Shown: positions 47,066 to 60,231, counted from the first letter of the stretch. The stretch: DNA of 64,000 nucleotides from Sipunculus nudus (GCA_026874595.1 CM049315.1:19055664-19119663), one strand, 5' to 3'. Translations and numbers: made by a program. Notes: a model not told the origin generated them from the sequence alone.

Positions 47066-48763
47066 ATGCCCCCGCCACAAAGTGGCCGGGGCATATAGTT
47101 TTACCCATGTCCGTCCTTCCGAAATCAAACAGTTGTACGGACTTTTTTTCGCAATGCCTGCAGATATTGGCCTGATTTTAGGTGTGTGGGCAGATATAGA
47201 CCAGTTACAGATCGAGTTCGCGTTTTGTCCCGGTTGACCTACTTATGACCGTTTTACGGCTCCTAAACTTAGAAAATTTCATAAAAAATAGAAATTTTCA
47301 TGAAAAATACACATATACGGACTTTTTTTTTCGCAATGCCTGCAGATATTGGCCTGATTTTTGGTGTGTTGGCAGATAATGACCAGTTACAGATTGAGTT
47401 CGCATTTCGTCACTGTTGACCTATTTTGACCGTTTTATGGCTCCTTAACTTAGAAAATTTCATGAAAAATAGAAATTTTCAAGACAAATACACATGTACG
47501 GACTTTTTTTCACAATGCCTGCAGATATTGGCCTGATTTTTGGTGTGTAGGCAGATAATGACCAGTTACAGATTGAGATCGCATTTCATCCCAGTTGACC
47601 TACTTTTGACCGTTTTATGGCTCCTAAACTTAGAAAATTTCATGAAAAATAGAAATTTTCATGACAAATACACATGTACGGACTTTTTTTCGCAGTGCCT
47701 GCAGATATTGGCCTGATTTTTGGTGTGTGGGCAGATATAGACCAGTTACAGATCGAGTTTGCGTTTTGTCCTGGTTGACCTTCTTTTGAACGTTTTACGC
47801 CTCCTTAACTTTGAAAATTGCATGAAAAATAGAAATTTCATGACAAATACACATTACGGACTTTTTTTCACAATGCCTGCAGATATTGGCCTGGTTTTTG
47901 GTGTGTGGGCAGATATTGACCAGTTACAGATCGAGTTCGCGTTTCGTCCGAGTTGACCTACTTTTGACCGTTTTACGGCTCCTGATCATAGAAAAGTTCA
48001 TGGAAAATATAAATTTTCATGACAAATACACATGTACGGACATTTTTTCGCAATACCTGCAGATATTAGCCTGATTTTTGGTGTGTGGGCAGATAATTAC
48101 CAGTTACAGATTAAGTTCACGTTTTGTCCCAGTTGACCTATTTTTGACCGTTTGACGGTGCTCTAACATAGAAATTTCATAAAAAAGTGCACATGTACAG
48201 ACTTTTTTTTGCAGTGCCTGCAGATACGGGCCTGATTTTTGGTGTGTTGGCAGATAATGACCAGTTACAGATCAAGTTCTTGTTTTGTCCCAGTTGACCT
48301 ACTTTTGACCATTTGACTGCTCCTGAACATAGAAAATTTTATGAAAAATAGAAATTTTCATAACAAATGCATATGTACCGACTTTTCCCCAATGCCTGCA
48401 GATACCACCCTGATTTTTTATGTGTGGGCAGATAATGACAGTTACAGATCGAGTTCGCGTTTCGTCCCGGTTGACCTACTTTTGATTGTTTTACGGCTCC
48501 TAAACATAGAACATTTCATGAAAGACAGAAATTTTTATGGAAAATGCACATGTATGGACTTTTTTCACAATGCCTGCAGATACTGGTCTGATTTTTGGTG
48601 TGTTGCTTGATAATGACCAGTTACAGATCGAGTTTGCATTTTGCCCTTGTTGACCTACTTTTGACCATACGACACCTCCTGAACTTAAAAAAATTTTCAA
48701 AATTTAACAAATGTTTCTAATTTGCCCCAGGCGGGGGCATTCGTGTCGTTCAGACACATCTAG
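47066..48763 (+). mobile_element. Helentron/HINE-like element, family C, copy C1
   Basis: 5' hairpin TGCCCC-GCCAC / GTGGC-GGGGCA after a T-run, then CATGTCCGTCC. Nine or so tandem units of about 180 bp follow (AATGCCTGCAGATATTGGCC recurs). The end has GGCGGGGGCA (the start, inverted), hairpin GTGTC-GTTCA-GACAC and CTAG before TTT. Non-coding; frames repeat with the unit. Confidence 0.82.
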
Positions 48764-48993
48764 TTTCTAATGGTGGATGCTAATTCGCATAATATATAAA
48801 AATTATATTCAGAATATCAATTTGTTTATTGTAACTGTCAGCTTCCCTGACCATGTAAACATTGGTTTTGGACCATTTATTTATCTAATTTGTGTGCTTA
48901 GAGACAAAGATACAGTGAAAAAATAGATTCTCCAATGACGAAAGCTAATTTGCATAATTTGCATATTTGACATATTTCCCCTTCTAGGATTTT

Positions 48994-50180
48994 TAGCGAA
49001 CCTGTGAGCTTATGCGGTGATGTGGCGTCGTGCGTCGTCTGTGCGTTAACCCATACTATCACGAAAACGGCAGGAGCTAGCCTCGCCAAACTTTATGAAA
49101 AAAAAAAACAGTCATCTAAAACCTCTATAGGATTTTTTTGGCTATCTGCATTTACTTAGATTTGATAGGGGAAAGGCGTACATACCTTGATCGTAGGGTA
49201 GTGCTTTCTGATGTTTGTTCAAATGGGCTCTGTTCAGTGACTTTTGGCTGAGTTATGGGAAGCTGAATTTAGTTATATTCCATAACAGCCCATTTTAGCT
49301 CAGTGGCTGCAAAGATCTTCTTTTCAAAAACCACTGGGCAAATTCTGAAGTCTCACACATTAATTATCCTCAGATGTTGATAATAATTTAAGTTTGTTCA
49401 AATGGTTTTGGTTCAGTGTTTTTTGGCTGAGTTACGGGAAGCTGAACTTAGCCAGTTTGCTCTATCTTTCTATATGAGTTATAAACCTGCAAAACGTTTT
49501 TCGAATGACGCCACTGAAGCCAATTTGTTTAATATTTCACAGAAATGATCAAAGAGACCATCTCACTCAAGTTTGTTCAAATGGTCTTGGTTTGATGAAT
49601 CTTGGCCGAGTTATAGGCATTTGAAATTAGTCATTTTGCAATTAAACATTCTAACATTACAATCTCAGAAACAATAGGAGCTAGGATCACTAACTTTTGT
49701 GCAAATGTTGGTCACGTAACTCATATTTGAAATTGCGCCACCTACATCGACCTGTTATTCTTTACGGTCAGAAACCTTGTAATTTTAGCAACTTACAACT
49801 TTTAAATGTGTTATGATGAAACTGTCAAGCTGAATTCACAAGAATATTCAAGGATAGGGTTTTTTTTTTTATAATTGTATAAGGACAGGTTGGGTTCATT
49901 GATTTTTGATTGAGTCATAGAAAGCTTATGCAGGTCTTGAGGCCATTAGTAAGCCTATTTCAACTGCAGCAGATTAGGAAGCAGGTCAAGAGTTCACTCA
50001 GTGCAGTAGCTGCATTCTATTTATAGTTTTGGCAAACTGCCCGCTGCATCAGATTTGGCACCAATGTTCTGCCTAGATTTATTTATAGCTTTGGCAGACT
50101 GCGAACTGTGTCAGATTATGCAACAGGTTAAGAGTTCACTAAGTGCAGCCAGGTGCAGGTCAAAAGCTCACTCAGTGTGT
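48994..50180 (+). mobile_element. Helentron/HINE-like element, family D, copy D1, 3' truncated
   Basis: Starts TTTTAGCGAACCTGTGAGCT, with GTCGTGCGTCGTCTGTGCGT next, as at 54908 and 56320. The body shares AAGTTTGTTCAAATGGTxTTGG and CAAGAGTTCACTCAGTGCAG blocks with those copies. No clear 3' end. Confidence 0.65.
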
Positions 50181-50779
50181 GTGGCACTAGTCGTAGCAAC
50201 ATGCCGTCGTACAAAATGACCCATTGTGTCGTCGGAGCATTACCACGAGAAAATGCGCAGCTTATTATGTGATTTTATTTTTAAAAGAACAAGGCTTTCT
50301 CGGCATTGCAAAACACAACACACTGAAGACAACATGTCTTCCCTGGAGGGAGGGGGGGGGGGGGAGGTGGCTAGACATAAATACCCAAAGATGACTACAT
50401 GGTGTCATTTGGAAAACATCTGGGGCAATCCATACAAGATCCATACAACATCAGTAATTGCAAGGCAATTCCCTGTTACTCACTAAATATCAAGTTCCTT
50501 TTCCATAAATTGTTCTTGAAGTTGTTATTATAAACACAAAAAAATTATTTCATTATTGTTTATTGTTATGTTGTTGGCCAAAACACCAAATAGAAGAGGG
50601 GGTTGGACACCTGTGGCTAGCTCTGGCCAGGCAAGAGCTGGCTGCCTGCCCAGTATGCCCCGCTTGAAGCGTGTATCATTAGCCTGAAAATTCAACAAGA
50701 GTGACACAAAAAAAGAGACATGTCAATAGCTCACAATAAAACAGACATCTGTAACAATACAGGTGACTGAAGAGGGGCT

Positions 50780-51226
50780 TAAGTATAGCCCAGGTGTAAG
50801 TATGACATGGTCTCATAAAAAAACTTAAGTAAAAGCTACATCTTTTGGCCAATTTCTTTCAAATTTCAGAATATAGAAGCTGAAATCGTTACGTGTGCAA
50901 GACATGAAAATTAAATCAACAATGCTTACAGGAAAAAAGTGCCATGGCCAAAATTTAAGGTATTAATTTTGTATTTATGCTAATAAATTTTGCTAAATTC
51001 AGATCTTATTCTGGGTATACAATTGAATCTTGATTAAATAAAGTTATGTCCCTGAAAAAGAGTCTCTAGCTTCAATATTTCTCATGTAAAGTGAGTAAAT
51101 ATCTTTCCTGTCTTTTAAAGTGAATTATTTTCGGGCCCATAACTTCAAGAAATTACATAATACTGACCTAATTTTGGTATGTACATAGGAAGTATATAGA
51201 GGAATATTTTTGTAAAATATGATCAA
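50780..51226 (-). mobile_element. family A fragment, reverse orientation
   Basis: Reverse complement of the A1/A2 interior (GTATACAATTGAATCTTGAT, CATAACTTCAAGAAATTACA). It is cut at 51226 by the family E element. Confidence 0.65.
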
Positions 51227-52410
51227 CAAGAGCACCGCAAACGTGCATAATACGCCCGTCGTGTATCTCATTAAATATGCGAGAATTTTTGATGAGAAGG
51301 TAATTCTGGTTAGAAACTTTATTGGTAAATATGTATAATAAGTTTCATGAAAATCCATAGGATTTTAAGTAAGTCACAACGGTGCCTGTAAAGTGCGGTG
51401 ACCTCTGACCTCATTACATATGCGTGGATTTTCCTGGAAATCAAACTTAGGTGAGATATTTTATTGATTAACATTTCTGGTATATCAAAATCCTTCATAT
51501 TCTTCGTAAGTTATCGCGGTCACAGCACAGAGTAGCCATCATAATGACACTCGAAAGCAGCCTGGTAACCTCTGACTTAATTAAATATGTGTGGAATTTG
51601 CTGAGAACTTAATTGAGGTGATAAAATCTATCGGTAGATATGTATAATGAACTTCATGAAAATCCATAGGATTTTTAAGTCACCACGGTGCCTCCAAAGT
51701 ACGGTGACCTAGCTCTGACCTCATTAAATATGCGTGAATTTTGCTGGAAATAGAACTTAGGCGAGATATTTTATTTATTAATATTTTTAATAAGTTTTAT
51801 CAAAATCCTTCATATTCTTCGTAAGTTATCACGGCGACAACACAAAGTAACCTAGTGACCCATAACATTAAATTTGCGTGGATTTTGCCGATAATCGAAC
51901 TTGGGCGAGATAATATGGTGGTTAGTAGTTACGGCATGTTTGGTAAAAATCCGTTAAAGCCCCGGAAAGTTATCGCGGCGACACAAAGTTCTCTTTTTTT
52001 TATAAAGATTTTTGTGGTGGAGGTAATCGTCTCTATTTTTCAATGCTTTGCATATCTAGGTATATATACATCTGAGTTCCATTCCGGTTTCGGACTACGT
52101 GAGAGGGTCTTGTATCCGATTTTTCCTGCCGTCAACCAGAATCGGTATACCACTCCTGCAGGCCATGGGTGTGTGTTGTCCTCATGACTCGGTCATAACA
52201 CCGAGGAACCCCCGAAAGGCGCAGTAAAACACGACTGATGGGCACAGTATTAAGCCTGCACATCACTCACTCTGGGTGGGGGTCGACCGTAAAAAATCTC
52301 TCCGCCTCGGCTGAGATTGGAATTCTGTGCCACAGAAGCCGATGGCGACACTAAAAGTTAACGGATGGACGGACGGGCCGTGGGTATACCATAATACTCC
52401 CGTCATATGA
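51227..52410 (-). mobile_element. Helentron/HINE-like element, candidate family E
   Basis: Read on the minus strand, the 5' side near 52410 has GGGAGTATTATGG and CCCGTCCGTCCATCCG. The 3' side has GGCGTATTATGC, a GCAC...GTGC hairpin and CTCTTG before TT at 51227. Units with CCATAGGATTTxTAAGT and CTGACCTCATTA recur about every 300 bp. A family-A-like 3' end (CTCAGCTGA inverted) abuts it at 52411. Boundaries are less sure than for A to D. Confidence 0.5.
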
Positions 52411-52660
52411 CAAGTGACCAATGGGTCATGACGCTCAGCTGACAAGCATGAGATAATGGCCTAATGTTTACAACTGTTGTCTTATTTAATTTTAGAAGGA
52501 AATGATTGCAAATGTTGTTAAAATTTTGGCATGGGGCAGGAAGATTTGTATGAATAAAGTACACCAGTTGATGGTTCAGTGCAAAACAGTGATACTAGGC
52601 ATGACTGAACATTTGCAACTGGTTCAAACCAGCCTTCAACAATTGATGAAACAATTTTTT

Positions 52661-52941
52661 ATGCCCCCACCACAAAGTGGCCGGGGCATATAGTTACCCA
52701 TGTCCGTCATTCAGAAATAAGAAAGTTGTACGGACTTTTTTTCGCAATGCCTGCAGATATTGGCCTGATATATGTGGTGTGGCCTGATTATGACCCATTA
52801 CAGATAAGAGTTCGCATTTTGTCCTTGTTGACCTACTTTTGACGGTATGACAGCTCCTAAACAGAGAAAATTTTACTAACTTTAACAAATATTTCTAATT
52901 TGCTCCAGGTGGGGGCATTCTTGTCGATCCGGCACATTTTG
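52661..52941 (+). mobile_element. family C, short copy C2
   Basis: Same 5' hairpin (ATGCCCCCACCACAAAGTGG) and same 3' GGTGGGGGCATTCTTGTCG end as C1, but about one and a half internal units in place of about nine. The 3' hairpin is degraded and the last bases are TTTTG in place of CTAG. Confidence 0.75.
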
Positions 52942-54560
52942 TTTTATCCAAAAGCACACCATGTTTCAGGACACTGGAATGATTTACAGTTGAAAAGCTT
53001 CCTCCATTGATTTGAGTTTGTCAGTGTAAAAAGTACATGTACATGTGCTTGAAAAGATATAAAAAATACCGATGGCACCACAAGTCCTCTGGAACTGACA
53101 AAACTATAGTCATGATCAATAATCATATATGATGTTCAGGAAGCTAGATGAAACCACAGTTGACAAACTGATACAATTGTACGCTCTTTACACAGCGCTT
53201 TAACTATAGGCCTAGCACCTATATCGTAAGCGCTGTTTGTTATGACCTCGTATCCTGAATTGCTACACCAGTGGGGAGCACTGTATTTTTGTCCAATCAA
53301 GTGAGACCTTGTGCTGAAAGACACTGCCAAGCGAGTAATACACGGAGCCAATCATGTTCATTTCGTTTTGATTGACAGCTCATCGCCCCGGTAACCGGCT
53401 GAACAGGCCACAGGCTCAGAGAGAATTGCCCCAGACGTGGTTTGCTTAGGGCCTTGGGCACATAGGATGCCCGGCCGGTGAGCTGTAATTTAAACGAAAC
53501 GTAACAACAAAGGCTGCCTGCACACCTCGCTGGCTGGTTTTAGTTATGCAGACAACAGATACATGGCTACACTAACACAGTCATAATGTCATAATCGAAT
53601 CGGTCGATCATGTGAGAATGCAGAGGGAGCAGTTAAAATTCGACCATAAACTCATCAAGCGGCGCTTGAAGCGCAGCTATGGGCGGAGCCAGGATGCCTG
53701 ACGAGTGTTTGTTTATTGGGATCTGGTTGGCTGCTTGTCACATCATACGCACGTTTTTTTTTCAGCGGGCAACGAACCGCCATCTGGTGTCTAAATATAT
53801 CATAAACGATCAAAGCTTTCAGCGTGAAAATCAGTTGCTTCTTTAGAAGCGCAAGATTTCTGCTGCCTCGGGAGCGTGATACAATTGCTGTCATTTGACT
53901 GTCTCAAAGTTTTAGGTAACAAGTTTAAAGATTCTAGGTTTAATGGGAATGATTTGTGACCTGCTTTGGTATCAAATTTTCAATTATCAAGTTTTGAGGA
54001 GGGGGGGGGGGGGCGGGGGTACTTATTAGCAAAATAGCTTTGAGAATATGGGTAACAGGGACCTAATTTCAGGTTTCCAAGGAGATTTTTTCATGGACCT
54101 CCCTGGATGTCAACTTGAAAGATTCCAGGTCAAATGTTTACGAGTTGTGCCCTGCTTTGGTATCAAATTTTCAGTTATTCTGAGGGTTATTTATAAGCCC
54201 CATAGCCAGGAGAATATGGGGAAAAAGATAGGTGATTTCATGTTGCCAAAGAGATTTCTTCATGGACCCCCCTGTATGTGAAGTTATAAGATTCTAGGTC
54301 TAACGGTTTTGATTTGTGCGCTGCAAATGGACAACTGCTTTTTGAAGTTCTCAAAAATTTAGAAAAAAATGTGAAACAATTTGTAAAAATACAGGTGGCA
54401 CCAACAGTCAGCAGGAAGTGATGAAACACTCCATGATCAATATGCATGCAAAGAATCGTGCAATCGGCGATCAATGCATAAGTTATTTAGATACTAGAAT
54501 TTCTTTTGTATCGAATAAAAATAGAGAAAAAAAATGTGTAAATATTAGGGGAAAAAATCA
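52942..54560. other. intergenic, degenerate repeats
   Basis: No gene found. A loose repeat (CCTGCTTTGGTATCAAATTT at 53958 and 54151) with poly-G at 54001 and a GGTGGCACCAACAGTC-type block near 53070 and 54390. 53130-53880 is richer in GC than its surroundings and unexplained. Confidence 0.5.
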
Positions 54561-57500
54561 GAAAGTGCCACCAATCTACAGGAACTGATGTAACACTCGA
54601 TAATCAATCCATGCAAAGATTAAATCTAAATATATACCGACTGTGAAAAGTAAATCAAATGTTCTTACAAGAAAAAAACGTGCCATGGTCAAATTTGGGC
54701 AAAATTAAAGGTACATTTTTATATTTTTGACAATATTTAAAAAAAAATTAACAGATTTTGATCTAATTTTTCGTATACAATTAAAATTTGATTAAATAAA
54801 ATTGTATTACTGAAAAAAAGTTCCTAGCTTCAACACTTTTTCTCTTAAGTGACCAAATATCTTTCCTGATTTTTTAAAAGTCCATTATGTTTGGGCCCAT
54901 AGCTTTTTAGCGAACCTGTGAGCTTATGCGATGATGTGGCGTCGTCCGGCGTCCGCCGGCCGTCGTCCGTCGTCTGTACGTTAACCCATACTAGCTTGAA
55001 AACGGCAAGAGTAAGCATCACGAAATTTTATATGATTTTATGCAAATCATTAATCATCTAAAAATCTCAATCGGATTTTGCTTATTTTTCGGCTAACTGC
55101 ATTTTCTTAAATTTTATAGGGAAAAAGCAAAAAAAACTTAAAAAATCTTCTTCTCCGAAACTGTTCAGTCAAATTGTCCAATATTTCACAGAAATGATTC
55201 TTGGAACAATCTTTCTCAAGTTTGTTCGAATGGTTTAAGTTCGGTGATTTTTGGCCTAGTTACAGGAAGTTGAACTTAGTCATCTGTCAAAAAAAGCATA
55301 CTAAAATTATAATCTCAGAAACGGCTATAGCTATCATCACCAAATTATATGCCAGTGTAGGTCACGTGAGTCATATCTGAATTTGAGGTATAGGTGGCGC
55401 CACCTGCATCGGCCTTTTTTGTAGGGGGGGGGGGGGGGGTCATCAATGCCCGTATCATACTGACGGCTAAAAAATACTTCTTCTCTGAAACCATATGGCC
55501 AAATTATTTAATTTTGCACAGAAATGAGCCTAGGGTAGTGCTTTCTGAATTTTGTTCAAATGGTCTCAGTTCAGTGACTTTTGGCTGAGTTATGGGAAGC
55601 TAAATTTAGTCAAATGCTGTAACAGCTGATTTTAGCTCAGTGGCTACAAAGATCTTCTTCTAAAAAACCACTGGGCCAAATTCTTAAATCTCACACATTA
55701 ATTATCCTTAGATGTTGATAATTCAAGTTTGTTCAAATGGTTTTGGTTCAGTGATTTTTGGCTGAGTTATGGGAAGCTTAACTTAGCCATTTTGCTGTAT
55801 TTTCCCATATGAGTTATAAACCTGTAAAACAATTTTTGACTGATGCCACTGAGGCCAATTTGTTTAATATTTTACAAGAAAAATTCCCTGAATAATTCTT
55901 ATAATAATTGTCTATTATGGTTCCAAAGAATGAATTTTGGCTGAATTATAAAGATTGAATTGAGTCATTTGACCATATATGTTAGCTGTGTGAAGCAGAT
56001 ACAGCTAGCCTGGCATCAGTTTATCAGCATCCGTTGCATCATGCCTCTATAGACATTTAGATTTCAGGATATCTATGGTTAATATTGACAAGAATGTTTT
56101 TTTAAAAGCTTAAAAAAATGTAGATTCATGATTTTAGATATTCCTCATGCCAGGCAATGTTTCCAATCACAGGTATACAGCTCTCTGTGGGTATATAAAG
56201 ACGGCTGTACATGGATTATAAATAATTGGTAACCATACTCAACTTAATTCAAGATTTTGCCATCAGTGAGATGTATCTGTATTATAATTTTGCATTCAGT
56301 ATGCATCTGTAGTAATTTTTAGCGAACCTGTGAGCTAATGTGATGATGTGGTAGTGTCTGTCGTCTGTACGTCACCCATACTATTTTGAAAACAACTGGA
56401 ACTAGCATCATGAAACTTAATGCAAAAAATTAGCCATCTGAAAAATTCTGCATTTTCTTAGATTTTTTAGAGAAAAAGCTAAAAACCTTAAAAAAATCTT
56501 CTCCTCCGAAACTGTCAAGCCAAATTATTCAATATTTCACAGAAATAATCTTTTATACCATCTCTCTCAAGTTTGTTTGAATGGTTCAAGTTCGGTGAAT
56601 TTTGGCCGAGTTACAGGAAGTTGAACTTAGTCATCTGTCCAAAAAAGCACACTAAAATGACAGTCTCAGAAACGGCCGGAGCTATCATCACCAAATTTTA
56701 TGCCAGTGTTGGTCACATGAGTCATATATGATATTCAGGTATTGGTGGTGCCACCTGCATTGACCTTTTTTGTACGGGAGTCATTGGTCATCTGTACATT
56801 AACCCATAATTTCTCAGGAATAGCAGGAGCTACCAGCCCAAGATTTTATGCAATAATCTGTCCCATATAAACTTTTGTGGGATTCAGCTTATTTTTTTTA
56901 CTATCTGCATTTACTTAGATATTATAGGGAAAAAGCTAAAAATCTTTTAAAAGTCTTCATGTAAACAGTCCAGCCAAATTGTTCAATATTTTACAGAAAT
57001 GATCCCAGAGGCAAGCCCTCTCAAGTTTGTTCATATGGTTCGCATTTGATGAATTGTAGTGGAGTTACATGAATTTGAACAGTCATTTGGCCAAGTAAGC
57101 ATACTGACAAAGTAATCTCAGAAATGCAGAAGCTAGCATTACCAAGTATTGTGCAAATGATGGTCACATGACTCACATTTGAAGATGCAGATTTTGTGGT
57201 GCATCCTACATTGACCTGTTTTTTATGGGCAAAACCTCACAATTTTAGCCTCTTTCAGCTTAAAATGAAGGACTGCAAAACTGTTCTTCTACAAATTATT
57301 GTTTCAATTATAACTTCTGTAACATTGCACAAAAATTATTCTTAGGTGGCCTTTGTTCAAGTTTACTTGAATGATTTTTTGCAGAATTATTGGACCTTTA
57401 ACAATAAAAGGACTACATCTTTTATCATTTTAGATATTTTGATAACAAGTTTTTGAATATGTCAGCTTAAAAAAAAGCATTTTAGCCAAAGTCTTTCAGT

Positions 57501-59094
57501 ATGTGTTAACAGTTTTACCATCAGGCCAAGATTGTGTATCTTTAATAGGTTGAGAAACTGCCAAACTGTTTCAGATTTGGCAACAGATCAAGAGTTCATT
57601 CAGTGCAGCCAGATATAGGTCAAGAGTTCAATCAGTGCAGCCAAGCACAAGGCATGTAATCCCCTCATGGGTGACATGTGAACACCTCATGGGCACCATG
57701 TGATCACTTCATGGGTGTCATGCCCCTCAGGGCAGAGCCCCTGCATGAGCTTATGCAATGGTGTGGCTACTTTTTCAGATTTGGCAACAGGCTAGAGGTC
57801 AGTCTGGATCTATTTATAGCTCTGTCAGACTGCCAACTGTATCAGATTAGGCAACAAGTCAAGAGTTCACTCAGTGCAGCCAGGTATGGGTCAGGAGGGT
57901 ACTCAATGCAGTAGCTGCATTCTATTTATAGCATTTGCAGACTGCATACTATATCAGATTTGGCACCCAAGTTCAGCCTGGATCTATTTATAGCTTTGGC
58001 AGAGTGCCAACTGTGTCAGACTATGCAACAGGTCAAGAGTTCACTCAGTGCAGCCAGGTACAGGTCAAAAGTTCACTCAGTCTAGCCAGGTGCAGGTCAT
58101 GAATTTACTCAGTGCAGTAGACTGAGCCAGCAAATTTGTCACAGTTCACTCGGGGCAACTGCCTTTCTCACCTAAGCCTGGTCAGCCCCATGCATCAGAC
58201 TCAAGGTAAGTTTGATGTATTGGCCTGATATTTTGACCTGTCTATGTGTCTTTGATGGCTTTCTCGTTCACAAGACAGGTGTCGCCACCTACAATGACTT
58301 TTGCAGAGTGTATGTGCCTGTTTATTTCTACAGAGGAATTTGATATATCAGCCTGAACTTGGGCATATATATACTTATCGAATAGCTTTGACGTATACAA
58401 GACTGGTGGTGCCCCTACAGTGTGTGTTCCTGCTTATTTTCAGGAGGGGTTTGATATATGAGTCTGAAATTGGGCATATGTATATATCTCTGATAACTTT
58501 GTTGTATACAAGACTGGCTGTGCCAGATACAATCATTTTTGTGTTGTGTGCACCCATGCCAGAATTTCAGCAGTGATGTTTGTGTAATTGTTTCTTATTC
58601 AAAATGTTTAGTACTTGCATTGTTCATATACATGAGAAGTAATGGTCCAGCATTGAAGCATTATACCTGGTGTATTTCAATATGCACAGGTTCGCATTAG
58701 GCCTGTAGGCCTTGTTAAAATTATATTATACTGACTTAATTTCTGGCATGTACATAGGAACTATATAGAGGAATATTTATGGTAAATATGAAGAAAACCA
58801 GATATGTGGTTTTGATATTAGGCAGTCCTGAAATGTGTAAATAGAGTTTTAATTAAAAAAAAATGAGTTTTTTTCTTAATATCTCGAAGGAACGAAGTCC
58901 TATTGACCCAATTTTCGGCATGGTAGGAGATTTTGGAGACATCTAACTGTTTGCTGAATTTCAAATTCGTGGGTCCAATGGTGTCGAAACTTGCCAATCT
59001 TACGGACGGACATCCGGACGGGTAGACAGACGGACGAACGACGGAGAATGGACCACGACGATAGCCCAGATGACTTATATAGTCACATGAGCTA
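54560..59094 (-). mobile_element. family A, reverse copy A3, split by family D
   Basis: The 5' end is at 59094 (minus: TAGCTCATGTGACTATATAA plus a GTCCGTCC-rich stretch). It continues to 58715, is interrupted by family D (54908-58714) and resumes at 54907 down to about 54640. Joining the two flanks restores the sequence seen unbroken at 51130-51226. Confidence 0.7.
54908..58714 (+). mobile_element. Helentron/HINE-like family D, two heads in series (D2, D3), inserted in family A
   Basis: Starts TAGCGAACCTGTGAGCTTAT at 54908, with a second start at 56320. The single end at 58695-58714 reads CAGGTTCGC (the start, inverted), palindrome AGGCCT-GT-AGGCCT and CCTTG before TT. The interior has long degenerate repeats with GGTGGCGCCACCTGCAT blocks and a poly-G run (55426-55438). 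No coding frame. Confidence 0.72.
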
Positions 59095-59099
59095 AAAAC

Positions 59100-60180
59100 A
59101 GTAAAAGTTTTGAAATACTATGACGCATAAGAACATTTTTCAGATGGACAAGCAAGCGGACAGAATGGACTGATACCTTTATTTTACTTTCAGGGGAATT
59201 ATGCATATAAGTTCATATTAAACCCTATTTTTTAACATATCCACTTTTTCCATTAATAGTTTTTATCAGATTCATTTTTATAATTTACAAGTTTATTAAA
59301 TTTGTAATGAAAATATCTGAAAATATAAGTTAAAATATCAGAATTGAAAGTTGCATTATTATTTATCCAGAGTTTAGCTCACATCAGGTCATATTATGCA
59401 TACACATATATTTTATTATTTTTAAATCACAAATGTTTTACCTGAATTTAAAAGAAAATAATATCATAGCATCTTCAAGATTATTCCTTGAATCATAATT
59501 TAAAAGGTTTGTACAATGAAGTTTTCAGTACATGCTTAATTTTATTCACTAAAATAAAAGATTCTGTAAATTTGATAAAATAAAAACATCTTTTCAAATG
59601 AGGTATACACACTGTTGGTTGAATGAGGGACAAACAATATCATTATGCTAATTACTATCTCAGCTATCATTTATTACTGGAATTAATATTCAATTTCGCA
59701 CCTGGTGAAGTTTTCATTCTTCTGAAGTAAGGAACTACTTATCTGATGAAACATCCACACTTTCATAGCAATACACCACTTTGGGGACACAATTAAATGT
59801 ACACTTTAATCATTGTAACCCTGGTGTTACAGGGAAAAAACTCCCCCACCCCTTCCCCAAATGATGCATATTCCTTTCTTACACAACTTCGAGTGAATGA
59901 ATATATGGTTATTTAGACACGCACGTCTTAATGGTGCGTTGATACTCCTTTACGTAAATACTTTTTTTCATGTATTTATTACAATTGTTCTAGTCCCTTT
60001 TTTACTCTCCAGTAGACTTCTTCTTTTTCCTCCCACCAGGATAATTCATAGGGGTTCGGTTTCTCAAGTTTTGTCGTTCAGGTCCCCAGAACGTGCTCCA
60101 TGGTGAATTGACAGTTGGACCGCTGGGACCGGAATATTTCATGTGACTACGACAGCCTCGTGATGGATTGATAAGCTTCC
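59100..60180. other. intergenic, no gene seen
   Basis: AT-rich to about 59800, then less so. It leads into the 5' end of the putative gene at 60232. Some sequence near 59760-59840 resembles family A interior in reverse (CACTTTAATCATTGTAACCC). Confidence 0.5.
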
Positions 60181-60231
60181 TATGTGACATATGCACTTCA
60201 TTCGCGATTTGAAACCAGAAACGTAAACAAC

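Noticed and set aside
50226-50345. Zinc-finger-like CDFIFKRTRLSRHCKTQH
   Set aside because: The spacing after F fits the second half of a C2H2 finger, but only one of the first two cysteines is present and there is no neighbouring finger or splice structure. At most a relic.
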